Source: Chloroflexota bacterium (GTDB lineage: Bacteria > Chloroflexota > UBA11872). From it: a stretch of DNA of 64,000 nucleotides. A program made the translations under genes and the position numbers. Under the pieces are notes generated by a model. It saw only the letters and a list, made by a program, of their open reading frames with translations. It had not been told where the DNA came from and did not search any database. Positions 8,049 through 16,009 of this stretch are shown here, piece after piece. Within the stretch, counting starts at the first letter, position 1. Each line of letters starts with the position of its first letter. The stretch is from assembly GCA_022824495.1 (NCBI GenBank), contig JAJDZU010000019.1, forward strand, positions 1 to 64,000, read 5' to 3'.

Positions 8049-8744
8049 ATGACGGGCAGCGGAGGGCGTCCGCTGGTGCTGGTGGTTGAGGACGACCTGC
8101 GGTACGTGCGGCAGTTGCGCGCGGACCTGGGGGTGGGCGACTTCCGGACGGTGTTCGCAGGGACTGGCGCGCGAGGTCTGGACGAGGCCATGGCCGATGC
8201 GCCGGCTGTGGTGTTGCTGGACCTGGGATTGCCGGATGTGGGGGCGCTGTGCGTATTGGAGCGGCTGCGCAAGGTGTGTGAGGCGCCGGTGGTTGCAATG
8301 ACGCTGGCTGAGGACGACGAGGGGATTGCTCGGGCGCTGGAGGCGGGGGCGGACGATTACCTGGCGAAGCCGTTTGACCTGGATCAGCTGCTGGGACGGC
8401 TACGGGCGGTGCTGTGGCGGGCGCCGGCAGGGGCGTGGCCGCCGTTCGAGTCGGACGGGCTGTCAATCGACTTTGCGACGGCGGAGGTTCGGGTGGCGGG
8501 GCGGCCGGTGGGGTTGAGCGCCTCGGAGTTTCGACTGCTGCGGTTCCTGGCGCGGAACCGGGACCGGGTGTTCAGGCCGGCGCAACTAGTGGAGGAGGTG
8601 TGGGGGCCGGAGTATGCGGGGGACCAGCACCTGGCGCGGGTGTATGTACGGCGGGTGCGGGAGAAGATTGAGCGGAATCCGGCGGATCCACGGCACCTGG
8701 TGACGAGGCCCGGGGTGGGGTACGTGCTGCGGAAGCACGGCTGA
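8049..8744 (+). CDS. OmpR/PhoB-type response regulator
   Basis: A 231-aa two-domain regulator. The receiver domain has the acidic pair ED near residue 15, the phospho-acceptor in LLDLGLPD near residue 58, and the conserved Lys in AKPFD near residue 106. It is followed by a winged-helix DNA-binding domain (SASEFRLLRFLARNRDRVF...RVYVRRVREKIE...VGYVLR). No histidine kinase is adjacent, so it is an orphan here. AAGGAAGG precedes ATG 8049. The next gene begins 9 nt after the stop and is probably co-transcribed. Confidence 0.9.
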   Translation: MTGSGGRPLVLVVEDDLRYVRQLRADLGVGDFRTVFAGTGARGLDEAMADAPAVVLLDLGLPDVGALCVLERLRKVCEAPVVAMTLAEDDEGIARALEAGADDYLAKPFDLDQLLGRLRAVLWRAPAGAWPPFESDGLSIDFATAEVRVAGRPVGLSASEFRLLRFLARNRDRVFRPAQLVEEVWGPEYAGDQHLARVYVRRVREKIERNPADPRHLVTRPGVGYVLRKHG

Positions 8745-8753
8745 GGACGGGCG

Positions 8754-10193
8754 GTGGAGCGGATGCGCGCGCTGGTGACGGGGCCGCCAGCGGGCTGGGT
8801 CGGTCGGCTGGCGCTGCTGGGCGCGGTGTTGTTCTGGTGGGGCGGGGTGGTGGTTCCGAACCTGGTGAGCCTGGCGTTTCCGGCGTGGCTGCCGCCGGAG
8901 TCGATTCCGCGGGATTTGAATCCGGATATTGACTATGAGGGCAGGCTGGCGAACCGGGTTTCAACCGCAGCGCTGCTGGTCTTGGGCGTGCTCGCGATGC
9001 TGGCCGCTGCCGTGAGTCGTCGACGAAGTGAGGATCGGATCGTCGTTGGGGGATGGACTTTGCTGTCGGGCACAGCATTCGTGCTGAGTTGGGAAGAGAC
9101 GACCGAGGTTCACTCGACGATCGTGCCGGCTCTTGGATCGCGCCTGCTGGGCATCGATTTAATTTCGAGAGCGGGACCCTATGTCTGGGTTCTGCTCGTG
9201 AGCCCGCTGATCGCGGCCTTTGCGATTCTGATGGGAATCTTCTGGATACGCGGGATGCGGACTCGAAGCGTTCGGGCGCCGTTTGCGCTGGGCCTGACCG
9301 TGTGGTTGTTCGCTCTGCTCTGCGAGGCGGTCACCCTGGCGGTGTTCCGAGGCCGGGCAAGCGATCTGATGCTAGTGATGGAGGAGACCCTTGAGTTTGG
9401 TGGGACTCTCCTAATAGCCCTGAGCGCCGCTGCCGCGTTGGCCCGATCCGAGCCATTTAGAGACACCTTCAGCGAGCGTCGAATCAAACAGGTGACTATC
9501 GGGTCCACGATCGCGGTCTTGACCGTGGGTGTTCTCTTCGTGGGGCTTGTGTATCGCGTGCCGCTGGTGGATTCACGAGCGACAGCGGGACACGTGACGT
9601 ATTGGGTAAGCCTGGAGACTCAGCAGTCGTTGGCGCAGGGGTTTCCCATGCCAGCGGGCGCGGTTTCAGGGCTGAGCGTGCCGCTGGCGAAGCGTAACCC
9701 GGAGCCGCGCTCGGGCGAGGCGATCTGGCGGGTGCTGGAGGGCTTTGACTCGGGGCAGGGCCGCGTGCTCCGGGAGGGACGGGTCGAAGTCCCCGCAGGC
9801 GATCTCCCCGCTTGGATTGATATCGACGTTCCGCTATTGACCACCGACGAGGGGCGTCGGCTGTTTCTGCAAGTCGTGGCGGACCTTGAGCCAACGGGAT
9901 CTCTGCGGGTAGGGATGGTGAAGGGGGATCGCTTCAAGGACGGGCGGCTGTGGGTGAACGGGGAGCTGACGTGGCCGGATCAGGATCTTGAGTTTGTCGC
10001 TCACGGCGCGACGGAGCCGACGCGGAGCAAGGCGCAGTCGCTCTGGCGGCTGGTGGCATCCGACTGGCAGTGGCCGGTAGCGGTCGCCAAGGCAGCCGCG
10101 GCGCTGACGCTGGTGACGCTTATTCCGGTGCTGCTGGTAGCCTCCGCGTGGCGCAGGCCGGGGATAGGTGGGATACCATCGGGGTTGCGCTGA
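8754..10193 (+). CDS. polytopic membrane protein with C-terminal extracytoplasmic domain, function unknown
   Basis: 479 aa with about seven hydrophobic helices in the first 280 residues. A roughly 190-residue hydrophilic, beta-rich region follows (VSLETQQSLAQGFPMPAG ... LFLQVVADLEPTGSLRVG), then a final helix near the C-terminus (LVTLIPVLLVASAW). No known family is recognised. Start is GTG 8754; ATG 8763 is an alternative. It is tightly linked to the orphan response regulator, so it could be a sensor-like or regulated envelope protein, but no kinase motifs are present. Confidence 0.65.
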   Translation: MERMRALVTGPPAGWVGRLALLGAVLFWWGGVVVPNLVSLAFPAWLPPESIPRDLNPDIDYEGRLANRVSTAALLVLGVLAMLAAAVSRRRSEDRIVVGGWTLLSGTAFVLSWEETTEVHSTIVPALGSRLLGIDLISRAGPYVWVLLVSPLIAAFAILMGIFWIRGMRTRSVRAPFALGLTVWLFALLCEAVTLAVFRGRASDLMLVMEETLEFGGTLLIALSAAAALARSEPFRDTFSERRIKQVTIGSTIAVLTVGVLFVGLVYRVPLVDSRATAGHVTYWVSLETQQSLAQGFPMPAGAVSGLSVPLAKRNPEPRSGEAIWRVLEGFDSGQGRVLREGRVEVPAGDLPAWIDIDVPLLTTDEGRRLFLQVVADLEPTGSLRVGMVKGDRFKDGRLWVNGELTWPDQDLEFVAHGATEPTRSKAQSLWRLVASDWQWPVAVAKAAAALTLVTLIPVLLVASAWRRPGIGGIPSGLR

Positions 10194-10214
10194 GGATTGC
10201 GCTGGAGTCGAGTC

Positions 10215-11324
10215 ATGGCGGCCGTAGACTCCCTGCCCCGCCCCGCCGAGCGGGCGCCCACCTATCGCAAAGTCGCGCCGTACCTGGTGGACTGCGACTG
10301 CCACCACCTGTGGCACAAGATCGACGAGATCTTTCCCTATCTGCCACGGCAGTACGTGCAGGAAATCAAGGACTTCGGGTCCATGTTTCCGAACGGCGGC
10401 TGGACGAACATGCCGAACTCGCACGGCTACCGGACCGATCACGACGTGGACGAGGACACGGACTTCGCGGAGTTCACGGTCAAGGAGCACCTGGATCCCT
10501 ACGGATTTGACGTGGCGATCCTGACGGGACAGATGGTCTACCCAACGGTGGGGATGACGAACCTGGACTATGCCGCCGCCATCTGCCGGGCGCATAACGA
10601 CTGGACGATGGATCACTGGGTGGCGAAGGACTCGCGGTTCCGCGCGACGCTGGCGGTGGGGCCGAACGACCCGGTGCTGGCGGTGGAGGAGATTGAGCGG
10701 CTGGGGGATCACCCGGCGGTGGTGGGGGTGATGCTGCCGGCGGGCGGACGCCACCCGTACGGGAACCGGATCTATCACCCTATATATGAGGCGGCGGAGC
10801 GGTACGGGTTGACGATCGTGACGCACTTCGGCGGCGAGGGGCGGGGGCAGACGAATCCGCCGACGGCGGCGGGATTCCCGACGTATTACCTGGAGATGCG
10901 GATGGCGCGTCCGCAGATCGCGCAGGCGCACACGGCCAGCCTGATCTGCGAGGGGGTGTTCGAGAAGTTCCCGACGCTGACCTGGGTGTTCGTGGAAGTG
11001 GATACGTGGTGGATTCCGGGGCTGCTGAACCACTTCGACGCCGACTGGAAGGCGGTACGGGACTACACGCCGTGGGTGAAGCGGCTACCGAGCGAGTATT
11101 TCCGCGATCACATCCGGGTGGGCACGCAGCCGATGGAGCAGCCGGGGTCACGCGAGGACCTGCACTGGTTCCTGGAACAGGCGCGGGCGGACGAGACGCT
11201 GGTGTACGCGAGCGATTTCCCGCACTGGGACTGGGACTCGCCGACCTCGGTGGCGCCGGACTTTCCGGCGGAGATGCGGGCGAACATCTTTGGCGAGACG
11301 GCGCGCGCGGCATTCCGGTTGTAG
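10215..11324 (+). CDS. amidohydrolase family 2 (TIM-barrel metal-dependent hydrolase)
   Basis: About 369 aa. The metal-site features of amidohydrolase_2 proteins are seen: DCDCHH near the N-terminus, VTHFGGEGRG with the barrel histidine in the middle, and ASDFPHWDWDS with the catalytic Asp near the end. Relatives include ACMSD-like decarboxylases and hydrolases of aromatic breakdown. The substrate is not predictable. I chose ATG 10215 rather than the TTG at 10197, because the extra residues are unconserved. A Rieske protein gene follows 51 bp downstream, and the pair may belong to one aromatic or heterocycle catabolic step. Confidence 0.82.
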   Translation: MAAVDSLPRPAERAPTYRKVAPYLVDCDCHHLWHKIDEIFPYLPRQYVQEIKDFGSMFPNGGWTNMPNSHGYRTDHDVDEDTDFAEFTVKEHLDPYGFDVAILTGQMVYPTVGMTNLDYAAAICRAHNDWTMDHWVAKDSRFRATLAVGPNDPVLAVEEIERLGDHPAVVGVMLPAGGRHPYGNRIYHPIYEAAERYGLTIVTHFGGEGRGQTNPPTAAGFPTYYLEMRMARPQIAQAHTASLICEGVFEKFPTLTWVFVEVDTWWIPGLLNHFDADWKAVRDYTPWVKRLPSEYFRDHIRVGTQPMEQPGSREDLHWFLEQARADETLVYASDFPHWDWDSPTSVAPDFPAEMRANIFGETARAAFRL

Positions 11325-11375
11325 GCGTCGGCTGACGCTGCACAACGGGCTGGCGAGCATGTTGAGACGCCTGGC

Positions 11376-11768
11376 GTGACGGCGGCCGCCTCCGACGAGG
11401 TTGTGGTTTGTCCGATGGCTGAGTTGCCGCCGGGGGAGCGGTGCGAGGTTCGGGGGGCGCTGACGTACGGGGTGACGGTGTTCAATCTGGACGGTGAGTT
11501 GTACGCGTTGCTGAATCACTGTCCGCATCGGGGCGGGCCGCTGTGCCGGGGGCGGATTCGGCCGCATCCGGTGTCGGACCGGGTGGGGTACTGGGAGTTC
11601 GAGCGGGAGGGCGAGATTTTGCGGTGCCCGTTTCATAACTGGGAATTCGACATCAGGACGGGCGAGGCCTTGTACGACGAGAAGGTGCGGGCGCGGACGT
11701 TTCCGGTGGAAGTGCGGGACGGGCAGGTGGTGGTGCGGGTGCGAGGCAGGCGGCAGGTCACGAGGTAG
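11376..11768 (+). CDS. Rieske [2Fe-2S] ferredoxin-like protein
   Basis: A 130-aa single-domain Rieske protein. The cluster ligands are CPHRGGPLCRG and CPFHNWEFD, with an unusually long separation that includes a loop rich in charged residues (RIRPHPVSDRVGYWEF). It resembles ferredoxin components of ring-hydroxylating oxygenases and NirD-type subunits and should carry electrons in the cytoplasm. Start GTG 11376. No oxygenase or reductase gene is next to it; the upstream amidohydrolase is the only likely pathway partner. Confidence 0.85.
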   Translation: MTAAASDEVVVCPMAELPPGERCEVRGALTYGVTVFNLDGELYALLNHCPHRGGPLCRGRIRPHPVSDRVGYWEFEREGEILRCPFHNWEFDIRTGEALYDEKVRARTFPVEVRDGQVVVRVRGRRQVTR

Positions 11769-11908
11769 GTATCGGCGGCGGCAAAGGCGGCCGAGTTGAG
11801 GTCTGCAGACCGTAATAAAGCCAACACAGTGGTTTGGGGGTGCGTGGGACGCTTGCCAGACTGCTAGCGGGGATACGGCCCATCAACCAAGTCCGGGAAT
11901 CGCAGCCA

Positions 11909-12904
11909 ATGGAACAAGGCCTTAACGGCAGCAGCCCAATCGTGGTGGTGCGCGACGTTCACAAGTCTTTTGGGGACGTGCATGCACTGGCGGGGGTGAG
12001 CCTGGAGATCGACGCGGGGACGGTGCTGGGACTGCTGGGGCCCAACGGGGCGGGCAAGACCACGCTGGTGCGGGTGCTGACGACGCTGCTGGATCCGGAC
12101 GAGGGTTCGGCGACGGTGGCGGGATTCGACGTGCGGCGCGAAAGGACGCGGGTGCGTCCGTTGATCGGGCTGGCGGGGCAGTCGGCGGCGATCGACGACA
12201 CGCTGACGGGCCGCGAGAACCTGGAGATGGTGGCGAACCTGTACCACATGGGACGGGCGACGGCGGCGTCGCGCGCGGCCGAGTTGCTGGCGCGGTTCGA
12301 TCTGACTGAGGCGGCGGACCGCGCGGCCAGGACCTACTCCGGCGGGATGCGGCGGCGGCTGGACCTGGCGGCAAGCCTGGTGGCCGATCCGGAAGTGCTT
12401 TTCCTGGACGAGCCGACGACCGGGCTGGATCCGCAGGCGCGGCTGGAACTGTGGACGGTGATTCGAGAGCTGGTGGCGACCGGTACGACGGTGTTGCTGA
12501 CGACGCAGTACCTGGAAGAGGCCGATCAGCTGGCCGACGAGATCGTGGTGATCGACCACGGGCGCATCATTGCCCAGGGCACGGCGGCGGACCTGAAAGC
12601 GCGGTCGGGCGGCGAGCACCTGTCGGTGCGGGTGAGCGACCTGACGGCGCTGGATCAGGTGCGGGAAGTGCTGGAGGCCGAGGGCGACGGGCCGCCGACG
12701 GTGGAAGAGGCCACGGGCACGGTATCGGTGGCGGTATCCAACGGACCGGCGCGGCTGGCCGGGGTGGTGCGGCGGCTGGACGAGGCCGAGGTGGCGATTG
12801 CCGACATCGGGTTGCGGCAGCCGACGCTGGATGAAGTGTTTCTTTCATTGACCGGGCACCGGGCCGAGAGCGACCCGGCCGAAGCGCCCACGGGAGCGGT
12901 CTGA
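11909..12904 (+). CDS. ABC exporter ATP-binding protein, DrrA-like
   Basis: About 331 aa. Walker A GPNGAGKTT, signature YSGGMRRRLDLAASL and Walker B VLFLDEPTTGLDPQ are intact. The C-terminal extension after the nucleotide-binding domain (TLDEVFLSLTGHRAE) is typical of daunorubicin-resistance type ATPases. ATG 11909 (MEQGLNGS...) is preferred to the GTG at 11834. It powers the ABC-2 permease encoded next, whose ATG overlaps this stop by one base. Likely role: efflux of a hydrophobic compound, or export of a lipid or glycan. Confidence 0.9.
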   Translation: MEQGLNGSSPIVVVRDVHKSFGDVHALAGVSLEIDAGTVLGLLGPNGAGKTTLVRVLTTLLDPDEGSATVAGFDVRRERTRVRPLIGLAGQSAAIDDTLTGRENLEMVANLYHMGRATAASRAAELLARFDLTEAADRAARTYSGGMRRRLDLAASLVADPEVLFLDEPTTGLDPQARLELWTVIRELVATGTTVLLTTQYLEEADQLADEIVVIDHGRIIAQGTAADLKARSGGEHLSVRVSDLTALDQVREVLEAEGDGPPTVEEATGTVSVAVSNGPARLAGVVRRLDEAEVAIADIGLRQPTLDEVFLSLTGHRAESDPAEAPTGAV

Positions 12905-13695
12905 TGGTGGTTTCGATGGACGCGCTGCGGGTGGAGGCGCGCCATGCGCCGGGCGACATCCTGCAACTGTGGAAGCGCAACATGCTGGCCTACCGGCGGC
13001 AGCCGGACCTGCTGGTGTTTTCCACGATCCAGCCGGTGATGTTCGTGCTGCTGTTCGCGTATGTGTTCGGCGGGGCGATCCAAACGGGGCCGGTGGACTA
13101 CATCGATTTCCTGCTGCCGGGGATCCTGGCGCAGTCGGTGCTGTTCGGGTCGACCCAGACGGGCGTGGGGCTGGCGGTGGACGTGACCAGCGGGATGATC
13201 GATCGCTATCGCACGCTGCCGATGGCGCGGTCAGCGGTGGTGGCGGGGCGGATCCTGGCCGATACGACGCGGAATGTCTTTGTTGTCGGGCTGATGCTGG
13301 GGGTTGGCTTCCTGATCGGGTTCCGGTACCACGGGACGGTGGCCGGGGCGATTGCCATGCCATTCGTGGCGGTGTTGTTCGGTCAGACGTTCTGCTGGAT
13401 TTCGGCGGCCATCGGCACCAGCGTCAGGCGGGCGGAGACGGCGCAGGTGGCGTCGTTCGTGTGGCTGTTTCCGCTGGTGTTCGTGAGCTCGGTGTTCGTG
13501 CCGGTGGAGACGATGCCCGACTGGCTGAAGGTGGTTGCCGAGAACAGCCCGGTGACGCACACGGTCAACGCGATGCGGGGACTGGCGCTGGGGACGGATT
13601 TCTGGGAGCCGCTGGTGAAGGCGCTGGCCTGGATGGCGGGAATCATGGCGGTGTTCGTGCCGCTGGCGGTGTGGCGGTACCGGTCGATCCAGTAG
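12904..13695 (+). CDS. ABC-2 type permease, DrrB-like
   Basis: A 263-aa integral membrane permease with about six helices. The ABC-2 signature region SGMIDRYRTLPMARSAVVAGRIL follows the second helix. The C-terminal FVPVETMPDWLKVVAENSPVTHTVNAMR segment is characteristic of the DrrB/NodJ branch. Start ATG 12904 overlaps the ATPase stop (TGATG), so the two subunits are translationally coupled. The substrate is unknown. Confidence 0.9.
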   Translation: MVVSMDALRVEARHAPGDILQLWKRNMLAYRRQPDLLVFSTIQPVMFVLLFAYVFGGAIQTGPVDYIDFLLPGILAQSVLFGSTQTGVGLAVDVTSGMIDRYRTLPMARSAVVAGRILADTTRNVFVVGLMLGVGFLIGFRYHGTVAGAIAMPFVAVLFGQTFCWISAAIGTSVRRAETAQVASFVWLFPLVFVSSVFVPVETMPDWLKVVAENSPVTHTVNAMRGLALGTDFWEPLVKALAWMAGIMAVFVPLAVWRYRSIQ

Positions 13696-13753
13696 CGGGC
13701 GGCGGGTAGCCAGTAGACTCCCGTCGGCTTGCGAGTCCCGGAAGTAGCTGCCG

Positions 13754-14866
13754 ATGTCTGCATTGCGCGCGGTGACGATTGCGAATAGCGACCTGGGCGG
13801 GGCCGGGCATGGGTTGCATCGGGCGTGGCAGGCCAATCCGGACGTGCGGATGGTGGCGCTGGCGGATCCGGTGGACGAGGGTCGCGACGAACTGGCGGCG
13901 GCCTGCGGGGCGGAGCGGACGTATGCCGACTACCGCGAGATGCTGGAGCGGGAGCGACCGGACATCGTGGCTATCGCGCGGCACTGGTACGACGACGGGC
14001 GGGTGGCTGAAACGCTGGCGGCCATCGAGGCCGGGGCCAAGGGCCTGTACGTGGAGAAGCCGCTGGCGCCGTGGGCGGACCAGGCGCGGGCGGTCATGGC
14101 CGCGGCCGAGGCGGCTGGGACGCACGTGATCCTGGCGCACCGCAGCCGCGAGCACCCGGGGATGCAGACGATCCGGGCGCGCGGCGAGGCGGGCGAGTGG
14201 GGGCCGCTGACGCGGATTCGCGCGATGGACAAGGGCGACCACCGGGTGGGGGTCGAAGAGTCGATGATCCACGCCCCGCACGTGTTTGACGCGATGCTGT
14301 ACCTGGTGGGCGAGGCGCCGGTGCAGGTGTCGGGGCTGGTGTTGCAGGACGGGCGGCCGGCGACGCGCGCGGACGCGGCCGGGCGGACCGAGAACGGGGC
14401 CGGGCCGATCGCGGGCGACCGGGTGTCGGCGACATTCCTGTTTCCCAGCGGGGTGATCGGGACGTTCGAGTCGGTGCCGGTGGGCGACGGGTCGTACGGC
14501 TCGGACCGGCTGGGGGCCGACTGCTACTACCAGCACGCGCTGGTGACCATGCGCAATCAGCCACGCGGGCAGTTTCACCTGTTACCGCGGGGAGACGTTT
14601 TCCCGCCGGACGGCGAGGTGGGCTGGGAAGAGATTGCGGCCGACAAGCCGTGGGCACCGGACGGTGTAGACACGATGACCTGGAGCAACCATCTGCACGG
14701 GTGCGAACTGGTGAGGTTGATTCACGGGGGCGAGGTCAATCCGACGACCTGCACGGGGCAGGACGCGTTGATTGGCGTGGAGATGATGGTGGGGGCGTAC
14801 CGGTCGCACCTGGAAGGGCGGCCGATTGCGTTGCCGCTGGAGGATCCGACGAATCCGTGGATTTAG
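13754..14866 (+). CDS. Gfo/Idh/MocA-family oxidoreductase
   Basis: A 370-aa NAD(P)-dependent dehydrogenase-like protein. It has an N-terminal Rossmann region (VTIANSDLGGAGHGLHRAW, VALADPVDEGRDEL), the family EKP motif as YVEKPLAPW, and a C-terminal alpha/beta domain. The first glycine loop departs from the standard GxGxxG. Members oxidise sugars, inositols or related polyols. A TAGACT hexamer at 13714-13719 may be its -10. The substrate cannot be assigned. Confidence 0.85.
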   Translation: MSALRAVTIANSDLGGAGHGLHRAWQANPDVRMVALADPVDEGRDELAAACGAERTYADYREMLERERPDIVAIARHWYDDGRVAETLAAIEAGAKGLYVEKPLAPWADQARAVMAAAEAAGTHVILAHRSREHPGMQTIRARGEAGEWGPLTRIRAMDKGDHRVGVEESMIHAPHVFDAMLYLVGEAPVQVSGLVLQDGRPATRADAAGRTENGAGPIAGDRVSATFLFPSGVIGTFESVPVGDGSYGSDRLGADCYYQHALVTMRNQPRGQFHLLPRGDVFPPDGEVGWEEIAADKPWAPDGVDTMTWSNHLHGCELVRLIHGGEVNPTTCTGQDALIGVEMMVGAYRSHLEGRPIALPLEDPTNPWI

Positions 14867-14901
14867 TGCCGGCGTTCGGGCGATGAGGTTGGACGAAGGC
14901 G

Positions 14902-15255
14902 ATGTCGACTAACTCGGGTTCATTCGAGCAGTTGACCAGGGCGTTGGAAGCCGTGCCGCGACTGAAGGAACTGGCGTGGCGGTCGCCGGAGCGGGTGGTT
15001 GGATCACGGGAATTCCAGAAGTGGAGAGAAGATACGACGGCCGCGATTGCCGGCAGGTACGGCCCGGAATCCGCCCAGGCCAGGTCGTTCGCGGGGATTC
15101 AGTACGCGCCTACGCACTTCTACTTCGGGGCATCGGACGAGACGTATCGGGAGGTCTACTTTCGCGGCCTGGACGTGGCCGCGAGCACGGTGCGGTCGGT
15201 GCTGGAGGAGATGGGGGAGCATCGAGGCGACGACGACGCAGATTTGAAGGCTTAG
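14902..15255 (+). CDS. hypothetical protein
   Basis: A 117-aa soluble, largely helical protein. The pattern EFQKWREDTTAAIAGRYGPES, then FAGIQYAP, then YFRGLDVAASTVRSVLEEM resembles the short helical N-terminal region often found before TIR-like/CAP nucleotide-binding domains, but here it stands alone. That resemblance is from memory and is weak. It follows the oxidoreductase by 35 bp on the same strand. No function is claimed. Confidence 0.55.
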   Translation: MSTNSGSFEQLTRALEAVPRLKELAWRSPERVVGSREFQKWREDTTAAIAGRYGPESAQARSFAGIQYAPTHFYFGASDETYREVYFRGLDVAASTVRSVLEEMGEHRGDDDADLKA

Positions 15256-15343
15256 TGTTCGCGCAATCCGCTGAGTCGCTGATGGGTCGGTGCGTCTTAG
15301 ACTGGCCGGCGCCGGAGGTCGGTGCTGTAGAGGACTGGATTCC

Positions 15344-15880
15344 GTGAGCCAGACGACATCGGGGCGACCGGTCATGTACACGGTGCTGGTGTCGGCCCTG
15401 CTGGCGGCAGTAGTGGGGGCGCTGGTGGGGGCGGTTGCGTCGGTGGCGCTGGGCGGGAGCGAGCCGGAGGGCGTGGCCGGGGCGGCGGAGCGGGCGTTGA
15501 TCGAGCGCTTTTACGAGGAGTCGTGGAACGAGGGCGACATCAGCCTGATCGACGAGCTGTTCACGACGGACTATGTGCTGCACATGCAGGACGGGCGAAC
15601 GATCGGGCGGGACGGGTTCAAGATCGAGATTCCGGAGTTGCGCAGTTCATTTCCCGACCTGAGCATCACGGCGGACGAGTGGATCATGGCGCCGGGCAAG
15701 ATCATTGCGCGGGTGACCTGGCGGGGCACGCATACGGGCCAGGGCCTGGGGATCCAGCCGAGCGGCAACACGTTCGAGGCGTCGGCGATTTACATCTACC
15801 GGTTCGAGGGAGACAGGATTGCCGAGAGCTGGGCGATGTTCGATTCGCTGGGCTTTCGGCAGCAGTTGGGACTGCTCTAG
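15344..15880 (+). CDS. membrane-anchored SnoaL-like/ester-cyclase fold protein
   Basis: About 178 aa. A hydrophobic helix near the N-terminus (VLVSALLAAVVGALVGAVASVAL) is followed by a SnoaL-type NTF2 fold. Landmarks are RFYEESWNEGDISLIDELFTTDYVLH, GRDGFKIEIPELRSSFPDL, TWRGTHTG and RFEGDRIAESWAMFD. GTG 15344 is chosen; ATG 15374 is an alternative, and the upstream extension to 15290 looks spurious. Many homologues lack catalytic activity or have unknown substrates. The membrane anchor suggests an extracytoplasmic domain. Confidence 0.8.
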   Translation: MSQTTSGRPVMYTVLVSALLAAVVGALVGAVASVALGGSEPEGVAGAAERALIERFYEESWNEGDISLIDELFTTDYVLHMQDGRTIGRDGFKIEIPELRSSFPDLSITADEWIMAPGKIIARVTWRGTHTGQGLGIQPSGNTFEASAIYIYRFEGDRIAESWAMFDSLGFRQQLGLL

Positions 15881-16009
15881 CCCGACCGCGACGGGGTTGC
15901 GACGGTCGGCGGCGGACCAGCCTGATCCGACTTGGTGAAGTTATTCACAATCTGAGGTGAAAACCTGCCACACTCTGCGGTCGTAGGTTTGGGGCGGGGC
16001 GAGGTGTCG

